From positions 1 to 35,677 of the forward strand of contig CALMZQ010000007.1 in the NCBI GenBank assembly GCA_937870915.1: a stretch of 35,677 nucleotides of DNA, in the 5' to 3' direction. The DNA is from an uncultured Ignavibacteria bacterium (GTDB lineage Bacteria; Bacteroidota; Ignavibacteria; Kapaibacteriales; Kapaibacteriaceae). Below, in pieces: positions 7,985 through 15,543 of the stretch (position 1 is the stretch's first letter; the number at the start of each line of letters is the position of its first letter). The position numbers and the translations under genes were made by a program. Below the pieces are notes generated by a model, which did not search any database, was not told the DNA's origin, and saw only the letters and a program-made list of their open reading frames with translations.

Positions 7985-9398
7985 ACCACCAGTAGAACGG
8001 TATGCCGGATGTGAGAAGGATAACTCCCCAGAGTGAGTTGATGACCGGGGCACTCCCGTTGTTGTAATTCTCGATGTCGGAGAAGATTGTAAAGCCTAAG
8101 AACGCAACTGCAAAAAGTATGAAGACGATGGGAACAACCGGATAGCCCCATGTCTTGTACGGTCGATGTGCATCCGGCATCTTTCGCCTGAGCACAAACA
8201 CGCCATAAGCGCCCAAGGCATAGAAGCCCCAACTCACAAAGATCAACATGTCTGTGAGCATGTCGAACGTTCCGGAGAAGATCAACACTGTGGTCCAGCC
8301 CAACTGCAATGTGAGTGACCGAACCGGAGTGCGGAACCGATCATGAACCACACCAGCCCCTTTAAAGAACATGCCTTCATTGGCCATTGAATAATAGACA
8401 CGTGAACTGGCAAGGATCGTTCCGTTGGATGTGCCAACGGTGGAGACCATCACTGCAACACTGACGAATACGGCACCAAAGGTACCCATCATGATAAAGG
8501 CTGCATCACGTGCAACAGCAGATGATGCGCTCAGGACGTCAATAGGCAGAATGGTCAAGTAGGCAAGATTGATCAGGACGTAGACGCTGATGCAGATGGC
8601 CGTGCCGAGCATCAGTGCACGAGGAACGGTAACCTGCGGGTTCTTCACTTCACCGCTCACGTAGGTAGAATTGTTCCATCCATCGTACGACCACAATGCC
8701 TTGTTCATGGCCATTGCAAGAGCAAACATCAGTGCTGTGCCTACCGGGACGGTAGTGGAGGAGGTAGCAACGATATTGCCAACATTGCCACTGGTACTGG
8801 TGAAGGCCATCACCACAAGAAAGAGGATGGCGGCCACCTTGGCTACGGTGAAGAGACCTTGAACACGTCCACCTTCTTTTACACCAAGTGCATTGATGAG
8901 CGTGAGTCCCGCCACTGCGCCAAACGTGAGAAGTTTGATGCCGATCTGTTTGAACGGATAGATAGTGGCAAAGGGAAGAGAGATAGCCCATGCTGTTGCC
9001 GTTGATTCATCGAGTTCCCACAGCGGAACAACGGTATTGAAGTATTCAGCAAAAACAAAGGTGATGGATGCAATGGAACCGGATTGAATCACAACAAACA
9101 ACGCCCAGCCGTAGAGGAAGGCCATGAAGTCACCGTACATCACCCGGAAGTACTGGTACTGTCCGCCCGTTACCGGAATGAGTCCGGCAACCTCTGCATT
9201 TGTGAGCGCACCAAACATCGTTACCAGTCCGGCAACCACCCATACGCCCAAGAGCAATTCCGGCGAATGCAGGAAGCTTGCCATGGTAGACGGATTACGG
9301 AAGATCCCCGAACCAATCATTCCTCCAACAACAAGAGACGTTGTGGTGAACAGTCCAAGAGTTGCTACAAGCCCCTTACCACCCTTTATCTGCGTCAT
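7956..9398 (-). CDS. APC-superfamily amino-acid permease
   Basis: A 480-residue polytopic membrane protein with about twelve hydrophobic segments. The first helix carries the APC signature TTTSLVVGGMIGSGIFRNP, whose GSGIF loop binds the substrate backbone. The next helices contain NAEVAGLIPVTGGQYQYFRVMYG, typical of the LAT/amino-acid transporter subfamily. It most likely takes up or exchanges amino acids across the inner membrane; the substrate is not predictable. An open frame extends 16 codons upstream, but I place the start at ATG 9398 because GAGGA lies just before it and the extension overlaps the TATCTTCG promoter box at 9420-9427. It converges on the barrel gene and overlaps its end by 29 bases. 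Confidence 0.9.
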   Translation of the reverse strand: MTQIKGGKGLVATLGLFTTTSLVVGGMIGSGIFRNPSTMASFLHSPELLLGVWVVAGLVTMFGALTNAEVAGLIPVTGGQYQYFRVMYGDFMAFLYGWALFVVIQSGSIASITFVFAEYFNTVVPLWELDESTATAWAISLPFATIYPFKQIGIKLLTFGAVAGLTLINALGVKEGGRVQGLFTVAKVAAILFLVVMAFTSTSGNVGNIVATSSTTVPVGTALMFALAMAMNKALWSYDGWNNSTYVSGEVKNPQVTVPRALMLGTAICISVYVLINLAYLTILPIDVLSASSAVARDAAFIMMGTFGAVFVSVAVMVSTVGTSNGTILASSRVYYSMANEGMFFKGAGVVHDRFRTPVRSLTLQLGWTTVLIFSGTFDMLTDMLIFVSWGFYALGAYGVFVLRRKMPDAHRPYKTWGYPVVPIVFILFAVAFLGFTIFSDIENYNNGSAPVINSLWGVILLTSGIPFYWWFKKRGQYSR

Positions 9399-9419
9399 GC
9401 ATTCCTCGTAATGAAGATT

Positions 9420-9427
9420 CGAAGATA
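9420..9427 (-). promoter_or_regulatory. TATCTTCG -7 box for the permease gene
   Basis: TATCTTCG on the minus strand fits TAnnTTYG and lies 21 bases upstream of the chosen ATG at 9398. A Shine-Dalgarno GAGGA lies between. The same octamer occurs in the divergent direction at 9468-9475. Confidence 0.45.
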
Positions 9428-9467
9428 CGTTCACAGACAACTCCACGGTATCGGTGCATAACGGGTG

Positions 9468-9475
9468 TATCTTCG
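9468..9475 (+). promoter_or_regulatory. TATCTTCG -7 box for the LysE-type gene
   Basis: TATCTTCG fits TAnnTTYG and ends six bases before the ATG at 9482, leaving almost no leader. It is identical to the box serving the divergent permease gene 41 bases away. Confidence 0.45.
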
Positions 9476-9481
9476 TAGACC

Positions 9482-10198
9482 ATGATTATAGCTCTACTTA
9501 TAGGTGCAGTTGTAGGATACGTCCTTGCGATTCCACCCGGACCGATAGGGATGGCATCAGTCCGAACCGGGCTTCGTGATGGCTGGCATCAAGCAATCAA
9601 ACTCAGTGTTGGTGCAGGACTGCTCGATCTGCTCTATTGCTCCCTTGCAATGTGGGCCAGTTCGTGGGTTGTAGACGCGTTGAAGTCGATGGAAGGGGGC
9701 AATCCTATTGTCACACTATCGATTCAGCTTGCCATCGTCCTCTTTATGATCGGCTTTGGAATTTATCAGATCCGCGAGCACCCTGTAAAAGCTATCGACA
9801 CAACAAAACATCGTAGGGGTGATGAACTTCTCAACAAGGTTACATCCAATGGACCATTCTTTGTTGGAGTAGGATTTGCCGTAGCCAATCTTGCTAATCC
9901 AACCTTTATTCCGGCGGTGATGGCCATGACCACGTTCATTCAAAAGATGGGTGTATTCGAGCAGACATTCCTCAACGCGATGGCATTTTCTGTTGGATTC
10001 GGAGCGGGCAATACCCTGTGGTTGATGACGCTGGTACGGCTGGTTTTGGCCTTCCGGGACAAGATGACGCCGAAGTTCGTTCATCGCATTCAACAGGGCA
10101 CAGGTGTAACGCTCATCGGCTTTGCGGCATTCTATTGCTACCGTATCCTTAGTGCTACTCCATGGGACGAGATCCGCAAAATCCTTGCCCCTGTTTAG
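9482..10198 (+). CDS. LysE/RhtB-family amino-acid exporter
   Basis: A 238-residue inner-membrane protein with about six transmembrane segments. The N-terminus IGAVVGYVLAIPPGPIGMASVRTGLRDG is the hallmark of the LysE family (small hydrophobic helix, PPGP motif, then a G-x-R-x-G turn). A second conserved part, GFAVANLANPTFIPAVMAM, matches the usual NP-containing helix 4. Members export basic or neutral amino acids, and the permease next door runs divergently, so import and export may be balanced from one promoter region. No Shine-Dalgarno is present because a -7 box sits six bases before the ATG. Confidence 0.88.
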   Translation: MIIALLIGAVVGYVLAIPPGPIGMASVRTGLRDGWHQAIKLSVGAGLLDLLYCSLAMWASSWVVDALKSMEGGNPIVTLSIQLAIVLFMIGFGIYQIREHPVKAIDTTKHRRGDELLNKVTSNGPFFVGVGFAVANLANPTFIPAVMAMTTFIQKMGVFEQTFLNAMAFSVGFGAGNTLWLMTLVRLVLAFRDKMTPKFVHRIQQGTGVTLIGFAAFYCYRILSATPWDEIRKILAPV

Positions 10199-10222
10199 GT
10201 GTTTTTTCGTAACGTCGCTTCC

Positions 10223-12226
10223 ATGAATCTTTTCCGTGTTCTGGCAATTGTGTTGTTCTTCCTCTTCGCACACCATGCCGCCACGGCACAGGTTGCGTCC
10301 ATTGGCGTTAAGGGGGGCTATCAATTTGTAATGAACACATCTACGATTCCGGTGCTCTTGGGGAGTCCGGAATGTGGACAGTTCACAAACGGCAATTCCA
10401 GCGGGTTTTTTGCTGGCCTAACCGGTGAATATTCGCTCCTTGGTGATGCGTTTGAGCTTACCGGTGCCTTGGTGTATTCCCTTCGTCCTGCCGATCTGAC
10501 GACAACAACCGTAGATGGATTTGAGGTGCTGGATCCAAACTCCAATACCTATGTCCCAATGGAACGCACACACGTTTTCTCCAGCTCCTTAGGCTATGTG
10601 GCCGTTGAACTAGGGATTCGTTCTCGTCCGGTAGAATGGCTGCCGATCTATATACGGGGCTCCTTTGATGCCGGTAATCCGCTTGTGAATGCCTCTTATT
10701 CACAATCGGAAGAAATCACATCTCCTGATGGTGTCTTGTTTCCCGACGGGACACAAAAACATGTGGTTGCTGAAGGTGAATTTCCCGGTCTCGGAACGGC
10801 CATGGGTGTGTCTGGTGCCTTAGGCGCGGTTATCCCCCTGTCGAAACACGTTGAGTTATGTCCCGAGGTCTTCTATCGCTATGGACTGAATTCGATCTCT
10901 TCATCCTCAACATGGAAACAGTCGTTTGCCGGAGCCGGACTCCAGGTGCGATATCGCATGTTCAGCGATGAACTGCCGCCACCGCCACCACCTCCGCCAC
11001 CACCACCTCCTCCACCTCCTGTTATTGTTGAAGCACCTGCACCAACGCCACTACCGGAACCTGTTCCTGTGGTGATTGCTTCTGTGCGTTCGCAGCCATT
11101 GGAGATCCGCGAAACGGTTGTGACGCAGACGTTCCCATTGTTGCCTTACATCTTTTTTGATAGTACCTCTCATGCCCTGAACGTGAAGTACGTTGGCGAA
11201 GATGATGTATCTCAGTTCAGTGAATTGGCGCTGCCCAAACAGACGTTGCCCATCTACTACCGTATGCTCGATATCGTGGGTGCCCGTATGCGTGCAAAGC
11301 CACGTGTAGTGCTTACGGTCACAGGAACAACGGACGGGATGGAAGGGGGCTCCACGGAACAACTCACGAAACTTGCAACAGCACGCGCACAGAGTGTGGT
11401 TACGTATTTGCGAAACCGTTGGGGTCTGGGTCAGGAGCGATTCAAGATCCGTACCACAGACCGACCATCTCTACTGTCGAACGAACAATACATGCAGGGC
11501 ATTGAAGAGAACCGACGAGTAGAGCTCTCAGCCAGCGATGGCTCGGTGCTCGATCCGGTTGTTCATACCCGCTTCAATGAGTATGTACCGGTACAAGGTC
11601 ATCACGACTTTTCTGTAGATGTTCGGAATCCGGAACAAGCCTCATCGTGGGCATTGGATGTGAATCATCGCGATCGGTCTATTGGTGCACGAACAGGCGG
11701 AAACGTTCCGCCGGCGCAGATCAGCTTTGATCTCACACAAGAGATGACCGATAAGCTTGGTCCAGTAGTGGGAACCACCGATACGCTTGACGCAAAACTT
11801 GGGATCATGCAGAAGGATGGATCTCCGGTAACGGCATCCACACGTTTCCCGGTGATCAAGACCGTGGCCAACTATGAAGTGAGCAGGTTAAGCCTCATTG
11901 TTTTTGATTACGACCGAGCAGACATATCCGAACAGAACAAGGAAATGATGCGTCGGGTTGTGAAGTCGTCATCCGGACAGGGGAGTGTGGCAACCATCGT
12001 AGGCTCCACGGACCGTCTGGGAGAACTTCAACACAACATGAACCTTTCTACCGATCGTGCCAGATCTGTAGAACAATTCGTACGTTCGATAGCCCCTTCC
12101 CTGAACATCACGGAAGTGAAGGGTATCGGACCAGCAATACTTCCCTATAGTAACGAACTGCCCGAAGGTCGATTCTACTGCCGAACGGTCTCTTTGACGA
12201 TCACAACTCCGTTGAGGGAGCGATGA
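10223..12226 (+). CDS. OmpA-family outer-membrane protein with polyproline linker (paralogue of the gene at 5196-7160)
   Basis: A 667-residue exported protein. The signal peptide is MNLFRVLAIVLFFLF...TAQ, followed by an N-terminal beta-barrel to ~245. Fifteen consecutive prolines (residues 252-266) come next. A degenerate OmpA-like region contains TGTTDG and ENRRVELS; a beta-rich bridge follows, then a C-terminal OmpA domain with GSTDRLGELQHNMNLSTDRA. The layout matches the other OmpA-like protein in the window, so the two are paralogues. I start at ATG 10223 because an upstream GTG at 10199 would precede the signal peptide with charged residues. TAACGTCG five bases before the ATG resembles a -7 box. 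The stop overlaps the DUF1800 start by four bases (ATGA), so the two are expressed together. Confidence 0.85.
   Translation: MNLFRVLAIVLFFLFAHHAATAQVASIGVKGGYQFVMNTSTIPVLLGSPECGQFTNGNSSGFFAGLTGEYSLLGDAFELTGALVYSLRPADLTTTTVDGFEVLDPNSNTYVPMERTHVFSSSLGYVAVELGIRSRPVEWLPIYIRGSFDAGNPLVNASYSQSEEITSPDGVLFPDGTQKHVVAEGEFPGLGTAMGVSGALGAVIPLSKHVELCPEVFYRYGLNSISSSSTWKQSFAGAGLQVRYRMFSDELPPPPPPPPPPPPPPPVIVEAPAPTPLPEPVPVVIASVRSQPLEIRETVVTQTFPLLPYIFFDSTSHALNVKYVGEDDVSQFSELALPKQTLPIYYRMLDIVGARMRAKPRVVLTVTGTTDGMEGGSTEQLTKLATARAQSVVTYLRNRWGLGQERFKIRTTDRPSLLSNEQYMQGIEENRRVELSASDGSVLDPVVHTRFNEYVPVQGHHDFSVDVRNPEQASSWALDVNHRDRSIGARTGGNVPPAQISFDLTQEMTDKLGPVVGTTDTLDAKLGIMQKDGSPVTASTRFPVIKTVANYEVSRLSLIVFDYDRADISEQNKEMMRRVVKSSSGQGSVATIVGSTDRLGELQHNMNLSTDRARSVEQFVRSIAPSLNITEVKGIGPAILPYSNELPEGRFYCRTVSLTITTPLRER
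10976..11020 (+). repeat. CCN codon run encoding fifteen prolines
   Basis: Fifteen successive CCN codons with mixed third positions separate the barrel from the periplasmic half of the OmpA-like protein. Runs like this stall ribosomes unless EF-P acts, and in the folded protein form a stiff spacer. Mixed codon use suggests the peptide is under selection rather than being a fresh DNA slippage product. Confidence 0.9.
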
Positions 12227-13815
12227 ACAGACGAAACCTCTTTACAAGTTTGGTGCGCGCTTCGCAGCGCGGCGGTGGTGCTCTCGATGCAGCTCCGATG
12301 GTGCAAGCCGGTCTTGAACCGTACACCACACCGCTCACATTGGAGGATGTATTCCACCTCTATCGCAGACTCGGGTTTTCCGTGTCTATGCCAGTTGCAA
12401 CGACGCATGTTGGCAAACAAGCGGCAGATGTTGTGGAGGAACTACTCGGTGAGGATGATCCGGGGGACCCAACACCCGATATGGTCTTTGCAAAGTGGCG
12501 AGACCCAGCTACACAGTTGATGGTGGACTATACGGAGAACCCTCAGGGTGCCGATCTCCAAACCCGACTGGCCATCGAAGGTTGGTGGAAGGGGAATCAT
12601 CGCTCGTTCTCCAACTGGTGGTTGGCAACGATGTATCGAGATGCACGCGCCGTGGAACGTCTCACGCTCTTTTGGATGAGCCACTGGTGTACGGAGTTCT
12701 CATTTGACGAGACGTACATGGTTCCACAAATGCATTACCGACACTATAGGATGATGCGCAAGAATCGGCTGGGAAATTTCCCTTCTATGGCTCTTGACGT
12801 AACGGTAGACAATGCAATGGTTTTCTATCTCGGCGGCACGTATAACGAAGTTGGCAAGCCGAATGAAAACTACGGTCGTGAACTCCTTGAGCTTTTTACA
12901 ACTGGCATCGGATGGTATACAGAAGGTGATGTGAAAGAAGCTGCACGTGTACTCACGGGCTGGAAGGCTTCTCGCTTTAATGATCAGCCGGCACCAAAGG
13001 GTATCTACAATACGTGGTTCGATGCAAACAAGCACGATACCGGTGCAAAGGAGTTCTTGGGTGTTACCATCCCGGCACGTACGGTTGATAACAACACCGA
13101 ATTTCAAGTGCTTAACGAAGAAGTTTTTGAACTTATCAAGATCATCTTCCGCGTTAGACCCGACGCAGCCGCTCGTTTCATCGCACGCAAGGCCTATCTC
13201 TACTTTGTCTACAGCTCCAAGGGTGATGTAGATGAATCGTTTGTGAATGATCTTGCCGCGGAATTCCGTGCTGCAAACTTTGACATCAAGCCGATGTTAA
13301 AGAAGCTATTCACCAGCCAGCACTTCTTTGATCCGGCTCTTCGAGGTGCACAGATCAAGACTCCGGTGGAGTATGTGGTTGGACTCCAACGACAGTTCGG
13401 AGTAGAAGAACTCGATCCCCAGATCTGGGTGTTGGATATGGATCAGATCATGCTCGATCCGCCGAATGTAGCCGGGTGGCCCGGACACCACACGTGGATC
13501 AGTACCAACACCTATCCACGTAGGCGAGAGTTTGCACGGAAGCTGATTGATGCCATGACGGATGCCCGAGCGAATGCCTTCATTCGTGAGTTCGCTGACT
13601 ATGAGGACGTTGCCAAGTTTGTGCTGGCTGTCACCAGATTTTTGTTGCCGGTAGATGTTTCTCAGGCTCGACTCGACTTCTACAAGAGCGCCCTCTTAGA
13701 AGGTCAGCCCGATTACACGTGGGCTGAAAAACTCGAAGTACCATCGGCAGCTGCTCGTGCAATGCGCGAACTCCTTAAGGCCATTGCTAAGGCCCCGGAT
13801 TTCCAACTATGTTAA
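12223..13815 (+). CDS. DUF1800 family protein
   Basis: A 530-residue protein with the DUF1800 hallmarks: PNENYGRELLELFTTGIGWY then EAARVLTGW in the middle, KTPVEYVVGLQRQFG, and near the C-terminus DPPNVAGWPGHHTWIST. The biochemical role of this family is unknown. It nearly always sits beside a DUF1501 gene, as here (37 bases downstream). The N-terminus MNRRNLFTSLVRA has a twin-arginine look but no hydrophobic segment follows, so export by Tat is doubtful. The start overlaps the stop of the OmpA-like gene. Likely periplasmic or surface-associated together with its partner, by inference from the partner's signals. Confidence 0.9.
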   Translation: MNRRNLFTSLVRASQRGGGALDAAPMVQAGLEPYTTPLTLEDVFHLYRRLGFSVSMPVATTHVGKQAADVVEELLGEDDPGDPTPDMVFAKWRDPATQLMVDYTENPQGADLQTRLAIEGWWKGNHRSFSNWWLATMYRDARAVERLTLFWMSHWCTEFSFDETYMVPQMHYRHYRMMRKNRLGNFPSMALDVTVDNAMVFYLGGTYNEVGKPNENYGRELLELFTTGIGWYTEGDVKEAARVLTGWKASRFNDQPAPKGIYNTWFDANKHDTGAKEFLGVTIPARTVDNNTEFQVLNEEVFELIKIIFRVRPDAAARFIARKAYLYFVYSSKGDVDESFVNDLAAEFRAANFDIKPMLKKLFTSQHFFDPALRGAQIKTPVEYVVGLQRQFGVEELDPQIWVLDMDQIMLDPPNVAGWPGHHTWISTNTYPRRREFARKLIDAMTDARANAFIREFADYEDVAKFVLAVTRFLLPVDVSQARLDFYKSALLEGQPDYTWAEKLEVPSAAARAMRELLKAIAKAPDFQLC

Positions 13816-13852
13816 GCCCCTTCAACGTGAACAAGAACGTCAAGGAACACCG

Positions 13853-15415
13853 ATGAAACGTCGTACCTTCCTCTCGACAACTGCGGCAGCCGCTGTTGGA
13901 ACTCAGGTCCTTGGGGGCGTCCCTTTGAAGGCGTTCTCACCCTTCGATCTCGGCGAGCACGTCCAAGCCGATGATGATCGAATCCTTATCGTGATTCAAA
14001 TGTTTGGCGGCAATGACGGTATGAACATGATCATCCCGGCTGATGATCCTGAATATTACAAGATCCGTCCGAGCATTGCCGTCCCGAAAGAGAAGGCCAT
14101 CAACGTGCTTTCGCGCGTTTACATGCACCCATCGCTCGATGCAAAAGCGCCGTATAATCTCAAGCGCATGTTTGAGGATGGACGTCTCGCCATTGTGAAT
14201 GGGATTGGCTATGAAGCCCCTTCTCTATCGCACTTTCGGTCCACGGATATTTGGTTGAGCGGATTTAACTCCTCCGATCCGAACAAACGTCTTGTTGATG
14301 GTTGGCTGGGCCGGTATTGGTCGAACAAGATCAATGGCTTCCCCGAAGTTCTACCGCCCGACCCAATTGCTGTGCAAATAGGGGGCTCCTTGTCCATGCT
14401 CCTTCAAAGTCCCAAGGGTGATATTGGTATTGCTCTCACGGATCCGCAGAAGTTCTTTGAGCTTGGCCAGGGGCTATCTCCCGACATGGATCCAATGCCG
14501 GAAGACACGCGGTATGGACGAGAGTTCAATTTTGTTCGGCTCGTTGCCGAACAGTCAGACCGGTATTCAACAGTTGTGAAGAATGCCTTTGACAAGGGAG
14601 AGAACAAGACAACGTATGATGATACGAACTTCGTAAAGCAGATGAAGCTCGTTGCACGTTTGATCAGTGGTGGATTGAAGACGAAGATCTACCTGGTCTA
14701 CATGGGCGGTTTTGATACACACGTGCAACAACAAGACGAAAATTTGAATGGACTACACCCGTACCTGTTGGAGAAGCTCTCAACCGGTATTGGAACCTTT
14801 ATGCAGGATGCGCTCATTCAAGGCTTTGCTGACCGTGTGGTTGGTATGACAGTGTCTGAGTTTGGACGACGTCCGTATGAAAATGGAAGTCGAGGCACGG
14901 ACCACGGCGCAGCCTCGGTACAATTTGTTTGGGGCAATGGTGTACGCGCCGGGGTATATGGCGAAATGCCGGATCTACAGAACTTTGATAGCAACGGCGA
15001 CCTTCGTTATCAATGGGACTACCGTCGGGTCTATGCCGACGTGCTAGAGAACTGGTTCGGCGGTACACCGGAAGACACCGAGGGTGTACTCGAAGACAAG
15101 GTCCTGCCGCTAGGCGTATTGCAACGCGCAACGAGTGTAGACGACGCCTATGCAGGCAAGGTGCACGTAGACGTCAAGGTAATGCCACAACCGATGAGAG
15201 ATCACTCCGTACTCGAATGGTATCAATCGGTTCCTGGTCTCGTGAATGTTGAGATCTACGGAAGCGAAGGACGCTTCTTGCAAACACTCTATACAGACCG
15301 CGTGGTGCCCGGCACCATCCGTGTGCCTGTGCGCGGAATTGCGTCCGGATCCTACATTTGCACGGTAACCGTAAATGGAGCCCGCACAGTTGTACCTCTG
15401 ACTGTAGTCAGATAG
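13853..15415 (+). CDS. DUF1501 family protein with Tat signal and T9SS-like C-terminal domain
   Basis: A 520-residue protein. The N-terminus MKRRTFLSTTAAAAVGTQVLG is a clear twin-arginine signal (KRRTFL then an alanine-rich helix). The body carries DUF1501 motifs ILIVIQMFGGNDGMNMIIP, THVQQQDENLNGLHP, SEFGRRPYENGSRGTDHGAA and WGNGVRAGVYG; the fold is related to sulfatases and alkaline phosphatases. The last ~65 residues (VNVEIYGSEGRFLQTLYTD then IASGSYICTVTVNG) look like a type IX secretion sorting domain, so it may reach the cell surface after Tat export. The start at 13853 has AAGGA upstream; longer frames would bury the Tat signal. The stop codon abuts the heptamer array. Function unknown; paired with DUF1800. 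Confidence 0.9.
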   Translation: MKRRTFLSTTAAAAVGTQVLGGVPLKAFSPFDLGEHVQADDDRILIVIQMFGGNDGMNMIIPADDPEYYKIRPSIAVPKEKAINVLSRVYMHPSLDAKAPYNLKRMFEDGRLAIVNGIGYEAPSLSHFRSTDIWLSGFNSSDPNKRLVDGWLGRYWSNKINGFPEVLPPDPIAVQIGGSLSMLLQSPKGDIGIALTDPQKFFELGQGLSPDMDPMPEDTRYGREFNFVRLVAEQSDRYSTVVKNAFDKGENKTTYDDTNFVKQMKLVARLISGGLKTKIYLVYMGGFDTHVQQQDENLNGLHPYLLEKLSTGIGTFMQDALIQGFADRVVGMTVSEFGRRPYENGSRGTDHGAASVQFVWGNGVRAGVYGEMPDLQNFDSNGDLRYQWDYRRVYADVLENWFGGTPEDTEGVLEDKVLPLGVLQRATSVDDAYAGKVHVDVKVMPQPMRDHSVLEWYQSVPGLVNVEIYGSEGRFLQTLYTDRVVPGTIRVPVRGIASGSYICTVTVNGARTVVPLTVVR

Positions 15416-15533
15416 TTCACTGTTCGCTGTTCACTGTTCGCTGTTCACCGTTCGCTGTTCGCTGTTCGCCGTTCGCTGTTCGCTGTTCGCTGTTCGCTGT
15501 TCACTGTTCGCTGTTCACCGTTCGCTGTTTACA
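15415..15533. repeat. 7-bp tandem array, 17 units of GTTCRCY
   Basis: Seventeen consecutive heptamers, mostly GTTCGCT alternating with GTTCACT and a few GTTCACC or GTTCGCC, the last degenerate (GTTTACA). It begins at the G of the DUF1501 stop codon and ends eight bases before the amine-oxidase ATG, filling the whole gap. There are no spacers, so it is not a CRISPR array. The 7-base period matches the GTAACTN half of the array at 3224-3300. Confidence 0.95.
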
Positions 15534-15543
15534 TTGTACAATG
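15532..15543. promoter_or_regulatory. 12-bp palindrome over the amine-oxidase start codon
   Basis: CATTGTACAATG reads the same on both strands and includes the ATG at 15541-15543. It also contains TACATTG, a shortened -7-like box four bases before the ATG. It might be an operator or simply chance next to a repeat array. Confidence 0.35.

Noticed and set aside
12223-12260. Tat signal on the DUF1800 protein
   Set aside because: MNRRNLF resembles the twin-arginine motif but no hydrophobic stretch follows.
15415-15533. Possible CRISPR array
   Set aside because: Units are 7 bases long and directly adjacent without spacers, and no cas genes are nearby.
15358-15540. Upstream extension of the amine-oxidase frame through the heptamer array
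   Set aside because: It would overlap the end of DUF1501 and translate repeat units (CSLFTVRCSPF-like) before the Tat signal, which must be N-terminal.
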